From: Actinomycetes bacterium
GTDB taxonomy: Bacteria > Actinomycetota > Actinomycetes > Propionibacteriales > Propionibacteriaceae
NCBI GenBank assembly: GCA_029778515.1
Contig: JAKOQD010000250.1
Span: 1-19,332, forward strand
Direction of reading: 5' to 3'
Length of the DNA: 19,332 nt
The notes below the pieces were generated by a model, which saw nothing but the letters and a program-made list of their open reading frames with translations, ran no database searches and was not told the origin of the DNA. This document shows, piece after piece, positions 7,106 through 12,781 of this stretch. The translations under genes and the position numbers were made by a program. Numbering within the stretch: position 1 is the stretch's first letter; each line of letters starts with the position of its first letter.

Positions 7106-8150
7106 TGGGCGACCCGAACATGATCTGGTCCCAACTGGGCACCTGCGCCCGCTTGCTGCGCTTGGGCTTGGGTGCTGGCTGCGGCTCGGGCTCGGTCTCT
7201 TCGAGCTCGGTGAGGGCCGGTTGATGCGGTTCGGTGAGTTCGGGTGCGGGCTCGGCGGCAGCCACCTCAGCAGCCGGTTCGGGTTCGGCGACCGGCGTCT
7301 CGTCCAGCACCGGGCTGGGCTCGGGAGCGTCGGTGTGCCGGATCAACCCGGCGTAGATCTGGACGGAGTCCTCGTCGAAGCTCGAAAGCATGTCGTAAAG
7401 GAGATCCAGACCGGAATCGGAACTGGGCACGATGTCGTAGACCCCGTCGACCTCGGTCAGCTCGCCTTCGGCGAAGGCGTCGTCACCGTCGGCGAAGGCG
7501 TCCAGATCATTCAGGGGTGCGGTGTCGTTGGGATCGGCCGGTTCGTCCACCGCCGGCTGTACCACGCGCACAAGGGCAAGGTCGTCGTTGAGCCCGATGG
7601 TGGGCTCGGCCTCTTCGTCGCGGCGACGACGGCCGGGCTGCGGACCGTGGGACGCGGAGTGCAGCCCGAGCAGCCAGCGGGCATCGTCGTTGTCGGCAAC
7701 CGAGAACCGGCTACCGGCGTCGTAGATGAACCGGGCTTCGCGGTGCGCCTTCCCGGAGTCGTAGTCGACGCGGATCACCCAGCGCCGACCCTCGAGCCGC
7801 CAAGCGTCCCAAGTGAGCGTGTCCACGTCCACCCGGCGGGAGACCAGCCGGTCGGCGACCACCTCGCCGAGCGTGCGGTGGGCGATGGTGTCCGACCCGC
7901 GCCGCACCGGATGTGATTGTGCCTGACTGGAGATGAACACCCTTTCGGCGAGCACCGGCGCGGCGAAGGGCTCGATCCAGTCCAGGCCCATCCCGGCGGC
8001 CCGAGCGACCTCCTCGACCGATTCCCCGGCGCGGATGCGTGCCTGAATCTCCCTTGGGGTCAGCGCGCTATCCATTTCAATCTCCAGGGTGGTCTGCGGC
8101 GGTTCGCGCACCGAGCTCCCAGCACTCGGTGCCTGGGGCTGGTGGGTCAT
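7095..8150 (-). CDS. sepH: Septation protein SepH (DUF3071)
   Basis: SepH binds and regulates FtsZ assembly in actinobacteria. The conserved core is present: LTPREIQARIRAGESVEEVA begins a helix-turn-helix-like segment, followed by PVLAERVFISSQAQ and the strand-rich TWDAWRLEGRRWVIRVDY region. A long acidic, proline-rich linker follows, and the characteristic C-terminal patch VPSWDQIMFG ends the protein. The ATG at 8150 is preceded by GGAAG and GAGG; an upstream ATG at 8207 would add 19 unconvincing residues. The protein is 351 residues. Only about 30 residues precede the HTH core, whereas Streptomyces SepH, as I recall it, has roughly 50 including a beta-hairpin; that part looks missing or diverged here. 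It is divergent from DUF4193 and convergent with tdk. Confidence 0.93.
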   Translation of the reverse strand: MTHQPQAPSAGSSVREPPQTTLEIEMDSALTPREIQARIRAGESVEEVARAAGMGLDWIEPFAAPVLAERVFISSQAQSHPVRRGSDTIAHRTLGEVVADRLVSRRVDVDTLTWDAWRLEGRRWVIRVDYDSGKAHREARFIYDAGSRFSVADNDDARWLLGLHSASHGPQPGRRRRDEEAEPTIGLNDDLALVRVVQPAVDEPADPNDTAPLNDLDAFADGDDAFAEGELTEVDGVYDIVPSSDSGLDLLYDMLSSFDEDSVQIYAGLIRHTDAPEPSPVLDETPVAEPEPAAEVAAAEPAPELTEPHQPALTELEETEPEPQPAPKPKRSKRAQVPSWDQIMFGSPKQR

Positions 8151-8336
8151 CGCCTCACTTCCAGTTGTGTATGCAGGTAACCTACCAACCCGAGCACCGA
8201 ACACCACGTCTGACTGGCCGCATGCCTGGTCGTCGTGGCGGGAAGGGACGTAAGTGGAGCACGGATGTGATATGCATTCCTGGCACCAAAGTGAAACCGC
8301 AGACGCGTATCGCGGAATGGAGATGGATCAACCCTC

Positions 8337-8633
8337 ATGGCGACCGATTACGACGCCCCGCGCAAGAACGATGAAGAAAACGAAGACTCGATCGAGGAAC
8401 TGAAGACCCGGCGGAACGACAAGAACTCCGGCAAGGTCGATGAGGACGAGGTCGAGGCCGCAGAGACCTTCGAGCTGCCCGGTGCCGATCTGTCACACGA
8501 GGAGCTCACCGTCCGGGTGTTGCCCCGGCAGGCCGACGAGTTCACCTGCGCTTCCTGCTTCCTGGTGAAGCACCGCAGCCAGATCGCCGAGATCAAGGGT
8601 CAACTGATCTACTGCGTCGACTGCGCCGGCTGA
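8337..8633 (+). CDS. DUF4193 family zinc-ribbon-like protein
   Basis: A 98-residue actinobacterial protein. The first half is highly charged and acidic, and the second ends with two CxxC pairs (C71-A-S-C74 and C93-V-D-C96) about 19 residues apart. That is the layout of a zinc ribbon, so zinc binding is likely. The function is unknown; an acidic tail plus zinc ribbon would suit a protein- or nucleic-acid-binding adaptor, which is inference. It has its own promoter region, since the upstream neighbour sepH is divergent and 186 bases away. A purine-rich GGAGATGG lies upstream of the ATG. In mycobacteria I recall the homologue (Rv2699c) also lying near dut. Confidence 0.9.
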   Translation: MATDYDAPRKNDEENEDSIEELKTRRNDKNSGKVDEDEVEAAETFELPGADLSHEELTVRVLPRQADEFTCASCFLVKHRSQIAEIKGQLIYCVDCAG

Positions 8634-8643
8634 CCGAAACGTT

Positions 8644-8701
8644 CCTCGAGCCCGTCGAGGGGTCGAGTTTGTCGATGGTCGAGCCTGTCGAGACCCCCCC
8701 C
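8644..8701. repeat. Intergenic GTCGAG/CTCGAC repeat with hairpin, possible bidirectional terminator
   Basis: CCTCGA-GCCCG-TCGAGG forms a 6-bp hairpin at 8644-8660. Two imperfect 16-base tandem units follow, GGTCGAGTTTGTCGAT (8661-8676) and GGTCGAGCCTGTCGAG (8677-8692), and then a run of eight C (8694-8701). It sits between the convergent DUF4193 and DUF4235 stops, where a terminator is expected. It shares its core with the 968-1016 repeat. Confidence 0.55.
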
Positions 8702-8714
8702 GGACGGGGCGCGC

Positions 8715-9011
8715 TCAGATGGTTACGTTGGTGCGCTTGGCACTGGGTGCCGGCGTGCCGGTGAGCTTCACCCATTGATTCGCCGCGAAGCGATTCACGA
8801 CCACCTGGGCCAGGCCGACGCCGAGCGCGCTGGCGACAGTCCAGATCAACGCCCGGCGCAGCGGAACCTGCGGATCGGTGGGCAGGGGTGGCTCATCACC
8901 CGTGGTGAGCTTCCAGGCCGATTCCAGTGCCTTGGCGGTCACCATCGTCGTGGCCGCACCGACTGCGGCCGCGTACAGGTTCCAGAGCATCTTCTGTGAC
9001 GAGTTCACCAT
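8715..9011 (-). CDS. DUF4235 family small membrane protein
   Basis: A 98-residue protein with two predicted membrane segments, about residues 8-27 (MLWNLYAAAVGAATTMVTAK) and 53-72 (ALIWTVASALGVGLAQVVVN). They are separated by a short polar, proline-rich loop, and the tail is basic. The size and layout match the actinobacterial DUF4235 family, whose function is unknown. The ATG is preceded by TAGGAGGAC, a strong but closely spaced Shine-Dalgarno. It is divergent from DUF3093 across 43 bases holding a dyad and overlapping -10 candidates. Confidence 0.85.
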   Translation of the reverse strand: MVNSSQKMLWNLYAAAVGAATTMVTAKALESAWKLTTGDEPPLPTDPQVPLRRALIWTVASALGVGLAQVVVNRFAANQWVKLTGTPAPSAKRTNVTI

Positions 9012-9031
9012 GTCCTCCTAATGCCATCCTG

Positions 9032-9050
9032 CCAAGTGAAGCTAACTTGG
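9032..9050. promoter_or_regulatory. Dyad over the DUF4235/DUF3093 divergent promoters (candidate operator)
   Basis: CCAAGTGAAGCTAACTTGG has perfect 6-base arms around a 7-base spacer. It covers TAACTT at 9043-9048, which lies six bases before the DUF3093 ATG, and the minus-strand TAGCTT at 9044-9039. A factor bound here would block both divergent genes. Short arms make chance possible. Confidence 0.4.
9043..9048 (+). promoter_or_regulatory. Probable -10 for a leaderless DUF3093 mRNA
   Basis: TAACTT fits TANNNT and is followed by six bases and then ATG 9055, which places the transcription start at the start codon. The upstream GGGG is a poor Shine-Dalgarno. Confidence 0.45.
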
Positions 9051-9054
9051 GGCA

Positions 9055-9531
9055 ATGGACTATTCCGAGCGACTACGGGTGCCGCCGAGCTGGTGGCTGG
9101 TCGGCCTGTTCTTCGCACTCAGTTTCGTAACCGCGGTGGGCTTCTACGCCGGCCCGTGGGTGGCGGTGGTCGCCGGGGCGGTGACTGCGATCGCCGTCTG
9201 CGTGGCACTGCTGTGGTTCGGCCGGCTGCGGGTCGCGGTGGACGCGGACGGGCTGCACGCCGGTGACGCGCTGCTGGAGTGGCCCTATCTCGGTGCCGTG
9301 ACCGCCTTGTCGGCGGCGGCGACGCGGGAGCGCCTGGGCGCCAAGGCCGATCCTGCCGCCTGGCTGGCCGTCCGGGGATACGTGCCGGGTTCGGTCGAGG
9401 TGGAAATCAAGGATCCGGCAGACCCGCATCCGTACTGGTTGGTGTCCACGAGGGAGCCGCAGAAACTAGCGGCTGCGCTGGCGTCCCGGGCGTCCATCTC
9501 GCCGGACGGAGAGGCGTCGGAGCGCGGCTAG
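9055..9531 (+). CDS. DUF3093 family membrane protein
   Basis: A 158-residue protein. Two hydrophobic segments near the N-terminus (about 13-34 and 36-56) anchor a soluble C-terminal domain that begins LRVAVDADGLHAGDALLEWPYLG, a PH-like beta fold in appearance. The WPYLG motif, the AWLAVRGYVPGSVEVEI stretch and the WLVSTREPQKLAAAL end match DUF3093 members, which often sit next to dut in actinobacteria. Function is unknown. The TAG stop at 9529-9531 also forms the first half of the predicted dut -10. Confidence 0.88.
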   Translation: MDYSERLRVPPSWWLVGLFFALSFVTAVGFYAGPWVAVVAGAVTAIAVCVALLWFGRLRVAVDADGLHAGDALLEWPYLGAVTALSAAATRERLGAKADPAAWLAVRGYVPGSVEVEIKDPADPHPYWLVSTREPQKLAAALASRASISPDGEASERG

Positions 9532-9534
9532 ACT
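9529..9534 (+). promoter_or_regulatory. Probable -10 for leaderless dut, formed by the DUF3093 stop codon
   Basis: TAGACT fits TANNNT, contains the TAG stop of DUF3093, and is followed by exactly six bases before the dut ATG at 9541. No Shine-Dalgarno lies in the nine intervening bases, so independent leaderless transcription of the dut run is the simplest reading. Confidence 0.5.
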
Positions 9535-9540
9535 GCCGCA

Positions 9541-10050
9541 ATGACTTCGGCGGGGACTGGCGAGCTGAGGGTTGGCCTGACCAGGCTCGACCCTGATCTG
9601 CCGCTACCGCGCTATGCCCATCCGGGCGATGCCGGTGCCGATCTGGCCATCGCCGAGGACTGCGAACTTGCGCCGGGGGAGCGCCGCCTGGTGCGCACCG
9701 GAATCGCCATCGCGGTGCCGGAGGGCTGGGCGGCGTTCGTGCACCCGCGCTCCGGTCTGGCGGCCCGCTCGGGGCTCACCATCGTGAACGCCCCGGGAAC
9801 TGTGGACTCGGGCTATCGCGGCGAGATCCGCGTCTGCCTGCTGAACACGGACGCTGCGGCACCCGTCCGGTTGCAGCGGGGCGACCTGATCGCCCAACTG
9901 GTGTTCCAGCGGGTGGACACCGCGCAGTTCGAACTGCTCGATGAACTTCCCGGCAGCGTGCGTGGCTCAGGAGGCCACGGCTCTACCGGGGGAATAGCTG
10001 AATGGGCCGTCCGATCGGACGGTCGAACCACAACAGAGGTGAACAAGTGA
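9541..10050 (+). CDS. dut: Deoxyuridine 5'-triphosphate nucleotidohydrolase (dUTPase)
   Basis: Hydrolyses dUTP to dUMP and pyrophosphate, keeping uracil out of DNA and feeding dTMP synthesis. All five trimeric-dUTPase motifs are present in order: GDAGADL (29-35), PRSGLA (69-74), [11 protein letters not shown] with the catalytic Asp89, RGDLIAQL (113-120), and the C-terminal [10 protein letters not shown] (141-150). A further 19 residues follow motif V. The length is 169 residues. Its TGA overlaps the GTG of the DUF3710 gene (GTGA), giving tight coupling. Confidence 0.97.
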   Translation: MTSAGTGELRVGLTRLDPDLPLPRYAHPGDAGADLAIAEDCELAPGERRLVRTGIAIAVPEGWAAFVHPRSGLAARSGLTIVNAPGTVDSGYRGEIRVCLLNTDAAAPVRLQRGDLIAQLVFQRVDTAQFELLDELPGSVRGSGGHGSTGGIAEWAVRSDGRTTTEVNK

Positions 10051-10811
10051 TCTTTGGGCGAAAGCGGAAGCCTGCCGACATCGACCCCGTGGACACCGAG
10101 GAGGAAGCTCTGGAGATCGTCGGCGAGGATGCCGACGACCCGGCTGACGACGAGGTCGAAGCAACCGAGACCGATGAGTTGGAAGACGACGACATCGAGT
10201 CTGGCGACGAGGACTTCGCTGCCGATGATCTCGGCGAGGAGATCGACTGGCGGGCTGACGGCCCGTTCGACTCCGAAGAGGTCGAGCTGGGCGGCGATGG
10301 CGTGACCCGGATCGACCTCGGCTCGGTGGTGATCACCCCATGGCCGGGCATCGGGTTGCAGCTGCAGGTGAACGAGGCCACCAAGCAGGTGCAGGCAGCC
10401 ACCGCGGTCTGGAAGAACTCAGGTCTGGAGATCGTGCTGTTCGCCGCGCCCGCGAGTGGCGGGCTCGCCGCTGAGCTCCGCGAGGACGCGGTGGAGGAGG
10501 CCGAGCAGGCCGGCGGCTCCGCAACGCTGGCAACGGGACCGTTCGGTGCCGAGGTGCGCCGCGTGCTGCCGCAGGAGGGGCCCGGCGGGGAGCAGATGTT
10601 CCACGTCTCCCGGGTCTGGTTCGCCGAGGGCCCGCGCTGGCTGCTGCGGGGCACGCTGCTCGGCGAGGCCGCGATCGGCGAGGCGGACGCACCCGTGGTG
10701 GCGCCTTTCGTCGAACTGTTCCGTAATCTGGTGGTGCGCCGGGGGACCAGCCCGATGGTGCCCGGGATGTTGATGCCAATGCAGCTGCCGGAAGGTCCAG
10801 AGGAGGGCTGA
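10047..10811 (+). CDS. DUF3710 family protein
   Basis: A 254-residue protein. A basic FGRKRK start is followed by about 70 strongly acidic, probably disordered residues. A folded domain then runs from about residue 85 ([24 protein letters not shown]) to the [18 protein letters not shown] end typical of DUF3710. Function is unknown. The GTG at 10047 is preferred: it overlaps the dut stop by four bases and is preceded by AGAGGTGA. An upstream in-frame start at 10002 would lie deep inside dut. Its stop overlaps the next ATG by one base, so dut, DUF3710 and the OB-fold gene are probably one transcript. Confidence 0.9.
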   Translation: MIFGRKRKPADIDPVDTEEEALEIVGEDADDPADDEVEATETDELEDDDIESGDEDFAADDLGEEIDWRADGPFDSEEVELGGDGVTRIDLGSVVITPWPGIGLQLQVNEATKQVQAATAVWKNSGLEIVLFAAPASGGLAAELREDAVEEAEQAGGSATLATGPFGAEVRRVLPQEGPGGEQMFHVSRVWFAEGPRWLLRGTLLGEAAIGEADAPVVAPFVELFRNLVVRRGTSPMVPGMLMPMQLPEGPEEG

Positions 10812-11176
10812 TGTCGCCCAACAAGTTCCTGAGCGCACTCCGCCGGCTCGGGGCGACCAACGCCGAGCTGGAGGCGCAGGAGCGGCAGCGGGTTGCCGAA
10901 GAGGTCGGCGCGGGCCGGATCGGAGATTTGCAGGATCGTCAGCTGGCCCGGTTGCGCGGCACGATCACGGTGCTCGCGATGAAACCGCGCAACGGCACCC
11001 CCTGGCTTGAGGCGGAGTTCAGCGACGGCTCCGGCACACTCACCCTGATCTGGATGGGGCGACGGGAAATCCCCGGGATCGTCGCCGGCGCGCAACTCGC
11101 CGTGAGCGGCCGGGTGTCCTACGTGGACGGCGAGCGGCGGCTGTACAACCCCTACTACGAGCTGATCGCGAATTGA
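10811..11176 (+). CDS. OB-fold nucleic-acid-binding domain protein
   Basis: A 121-residue protein with an N-terminal charged helix (about 1-45) and a small OB-fold: LRGTITVLAMKPRNGTPWLEA, then SGTLTLIWMGRREIPGIVAG, then LAVSGRVSYVDGERRLYNP. It resembles the tRNA-anticodon/RecG-type OB domains found downstream of DUF3710 in actinobacteria (Rv2694c by recollection). Nucleic acid binding is inferred from the fold; no catalytic domain is present. Last gene of the dut run; it faces the convergent TrkA pair. Confidence 0.87.
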   Translation: MSPNKFLSALRRLGATNAELEAQERQRVAEEVGAGRIGDLQDRQLARLRGTITVLAMKPRNGTPWLEAEFSDGSGTLTLIWMGRREIPGIVAGAQLAVSGRVSYVDGERRLYNPYYELIAN

Positions 11177-11184
11177 GCTGCGCG

Positions 11185-11212
11185 CTCAGCTACCGTCCGA
11201 ACGACAGCTGAG
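11185..11212. terminator. Candidate stem-loop after the OB-fold gene
   Basis: CTCAGCT (11185-11191) and AGCTGAG (11206-11212) pair perfectly around a 14-base loop, nine bases after the stop codon and before the convergent trkA gene. There is no U tract. The rest of the 11177-11301 gap shows no gene. Confidence 0.3.
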
Positions 11213-11301
11213 GCTGGCGAAGCCCGTTCCAGGGGACTGCTGATCCTGGCGCTTCTGTCGCAGGAAAACCCGAATTGGGCGGGTTGTCCGGCCACCTAGC
11301 C

Positions 11302-11982
11302 CTAGCCCGCTTCCGTCACTCGGGCGCGAGGCACCAGGTATTGAGCCAGTTCGGCCTCATTGGCCGGGTCGCAGACGAAGAGCAGTTCGTCGTTGGCCTC
11401 CAGCGCGGCGTCGCGTTCGGGGGCGCGGGCGGAACCGTCCCGGATCACCGTGACCAGCACCGCGTCGCCGGGCAGATTGAGGTCGGCAACCCGGACGCCG
11501 ACCCGCGGCGAACCGTCTGGCAGGGTCATTTCGACCAGGTTCGCGTGCCCGCCGCGGAAGCTGAACAGCCGGACGAGGTCGCCGACAGTCACCGCTTCCT
11601 CGACCAGGGCGCACATCAACCGGGGGGTGGAGACGGCAACGTCCACACCCCACAGGTCATCGAACATCCATTCGTTGCTGGGGTGGTTCACCCGGCCGAC
11701 CGTGCGCGGCACGCCGAATTCGGTCTTCGCCAGCAGGGAGTGGACCAGGTTGGCCTTGTCGTCACCGGTCGCGGCGATCGACACGTCGCACGAGTCGAGG
11801 CTGGCCTCTTCGAGGCTGGTGAGCTCACAGGCGTCCGCCAGCAACCACTCGGCCTCCGGGACGCTTTCGGGTTTGATGGCGTTGGGATCGCGGTCGATGA
11901 GCAGGATCTGGTGCCCGTTGGCGATCAGCTCGCGGGCGATCGAACGGCCCACGTTGCCGGCTCCGGCAATGGCTACGCGCAT
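11302..11982 (-). CDS. TrkA-like RCK potassium uptake regulatory protein (second of pair)
   Basis: A 226-residue cytoplasmic RCK protein. The N-terminal Rossmann domain starts MRVAIAGAGNVGRSIARE (GxGxxG at residues 7-12) with the ribose-binding acid in LLIDRD, so NAD(H)/ATP binding is expected. The C-terminal TrkA_C-like domain covers about 140-220 (GVRVADLNLPGDAVLVTVIR). RCK proteins gate a membrane potassium transporter. ATG 11982 follows AGAGGAAG at good spacing; the upstream open frame overlaps the first trkA gene and is not coding. It begins 14 bases after the first TrkA gene's stop. Mycobacterial counterparts are named ceoB/ceoC; which one corresponds here was not resolved. Confidence 0.93.
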   Translation of the reverse strand: MRVAIAGAGNVGRSIARELIANGHQILLIDRDPNAIKPESVPEAEWLLADACELTSLEEASLDSCDVSIAATGDDKANLVHSLLAKTEFGVPRTVGRVNHPSNEWMFDDLWGVDVAVSTPRLMCALVEEAVTVGDLVRLFSFRGGHANLVEMTLPDGSPRVGVRVADLNLPGDAVLVTVIRDGSARAPERDAALEANDELLFVCDPANEAELAQYLVPRARVTEAG

Positions 11983-11996
11983 GGTCGCTTCCTCTT

Positions 11997-12659
11997 TCAG
12001 TGCTGGACCGGCGGGTCGGCCAGGACGTCCTCGACGTCGGGCACCTGCTCGTTGGTCACGGCGGCGTAGATCAGGTCGCCGTCCTGGAACACGGTCGCCG
12101 AGTTGGGCACGATGCCGGTGCCGAAGCGCATCAGGAACGGGATCTTGGCGCGAGTGGCGGCTTCGATCGCGCTGATCTTGGTGCCCACCCAGTCGGAGTT
12201 CGCGTGCACCTCGATCAACCGGACGCTGCCGGACGGGTCGCGCCACTGTGGCTCCGAACCGGACGGCAGCAGCTTGCGCAGCACCTGGTCGGCCGCCCAG
12301 CGGACGGTGGCGACGCTGGGGATGCCCAGCCGCTCGTACACCTCGGCGCGGCCCTGGTCATAGATACGGGCCACCACGTTGTGCACTTCGAAGGTCTCCC
12401 GCACCACGCGGGCGGCGAGGATGTTGGAGTTGTCGCCGCTGGAGACGGCCGCGAACCCGTCCGCCCGTTCGATGCCGGCGCGAACCAGCACCTGCCGGTC
12501 GAACCCAACCCCCTTGACGGTCTTGCCCTGGAACTCGGGGCCGAGGCGGCGGAAGGCGTCCTGGACGATGTCGATCACCGCGACCGAGTGCCCGCGGCGT
12601 TCCAGTGAACGCGCCAGCGAAGCGCCGACCCGGCCACAACCCATGATGACGATGTGCAC
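11997..12659 (-). CDS. TrkA-like RCK potassium uptake regulatory protein (first of pair)
   Basis: A 220-residue RCK protein: VHIVIMGCGRVGASLARSLE gives the Rossmann GxGxxG (residues 7-12) and AVID the following acid. A TrkA_C domain spans about 135-210 (SVRLIEVHANSDWVGTKISA to LIYAAVTNE). Unlike many single TrkA proteins it has one RCK unit, so it probably heterodimerises with the next gene product. GTG 12659 is chosen because GGAGG lies eight bases upstream; a GTG at 12674 would add five residues but overlaps its own Shine-Dalgarno. A TAGGGT hexamer at 12702-12697 could be its -10. It is divergent from the KimA-like permease, with no TrkH or Ktr channel gene in view. Confidence 0.93.
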   Translation of the reverse strand: MHIVIMGCGRVGASLARSLERRGHSVAVIDIVQDAFRRLGPEFQGKTVKGVGFDRQVLVRAGIERADGFAAVSSGDNSNILAARVVRETFEVHNVVARIYDQGRAEVYERLGIPSVATVRWAADQVLRKLLPSGSEPQWRDPSGSVRLIEVHANSDWVGTKISAIEAATRAKIPFLMRFGTGIVPNSATVFQDGDLIYAAVTNEQVPDVEDVLADPPVQH

Positions 12660-12696
12660 GCCGCGTGCCTCCACTCCTGCGTCGTTGACGCCGCCG

Positions 12697-12702
12697 ACCC
12701 TA
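12697..12702 (-). promoter_or_regulatory. Candidate -10 for the trkA pair
   Basis: Minus-strand TAGGGT fits TANNNT and would give a leader of about 30 bases carrying the GGAGG before GTG 12659. The same hexamer occurs on the other strand before the divergent permease. No convincing -35 was found. Confidence 0.3.
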
Positions 12703-12744
12703 CCGCTTGCGGAAGTCCTGAAACGACGCTACACCGGTCAGGTG

Positions 12745-12758
12745 GGTGAAACTTCACC
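12745..12758. promoter_or_regulatory. Palindrome in the trkA/permease divergent region (candidate operator)
   Basis: GGTGAA-AC-TTCACC is a perfect 6-2-6 dyad. It lies 24 bases before the preferred permease start and would occupy the -35 region relative to TAGGGT at 12768-12773. The binding factor is unknown. Confidence 0.4.
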
Positions 12759-12767
12759 GTTTGGGCA

Positions 12768-12773
12768 TAGGGT
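12768..12773 (+). promoter_or_regulatory. Probable -10 for a leaderless permease mRNA
   Basis: TAGGGT fits TANNNT; GTG 12782 starts eight bases after it, with no clear ribosome site between. This supports GTG 12782 over the upstream in-frame GTG at 12746, which lies inside the dyad. Confidence 0.4.
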
Positions 12774-12781
12774 CTGATCCC

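Noticed and set aside
11180..11192. GCGCGCTCAGCTA after the OB-fold gene, repeated after the DUF6767-like gene at 16485-16497, with a shorter relative at 8709-8718
   Set aside because: A 13-base match between two places in a 19 kb GC-rich window is expected about three or more times by chance.
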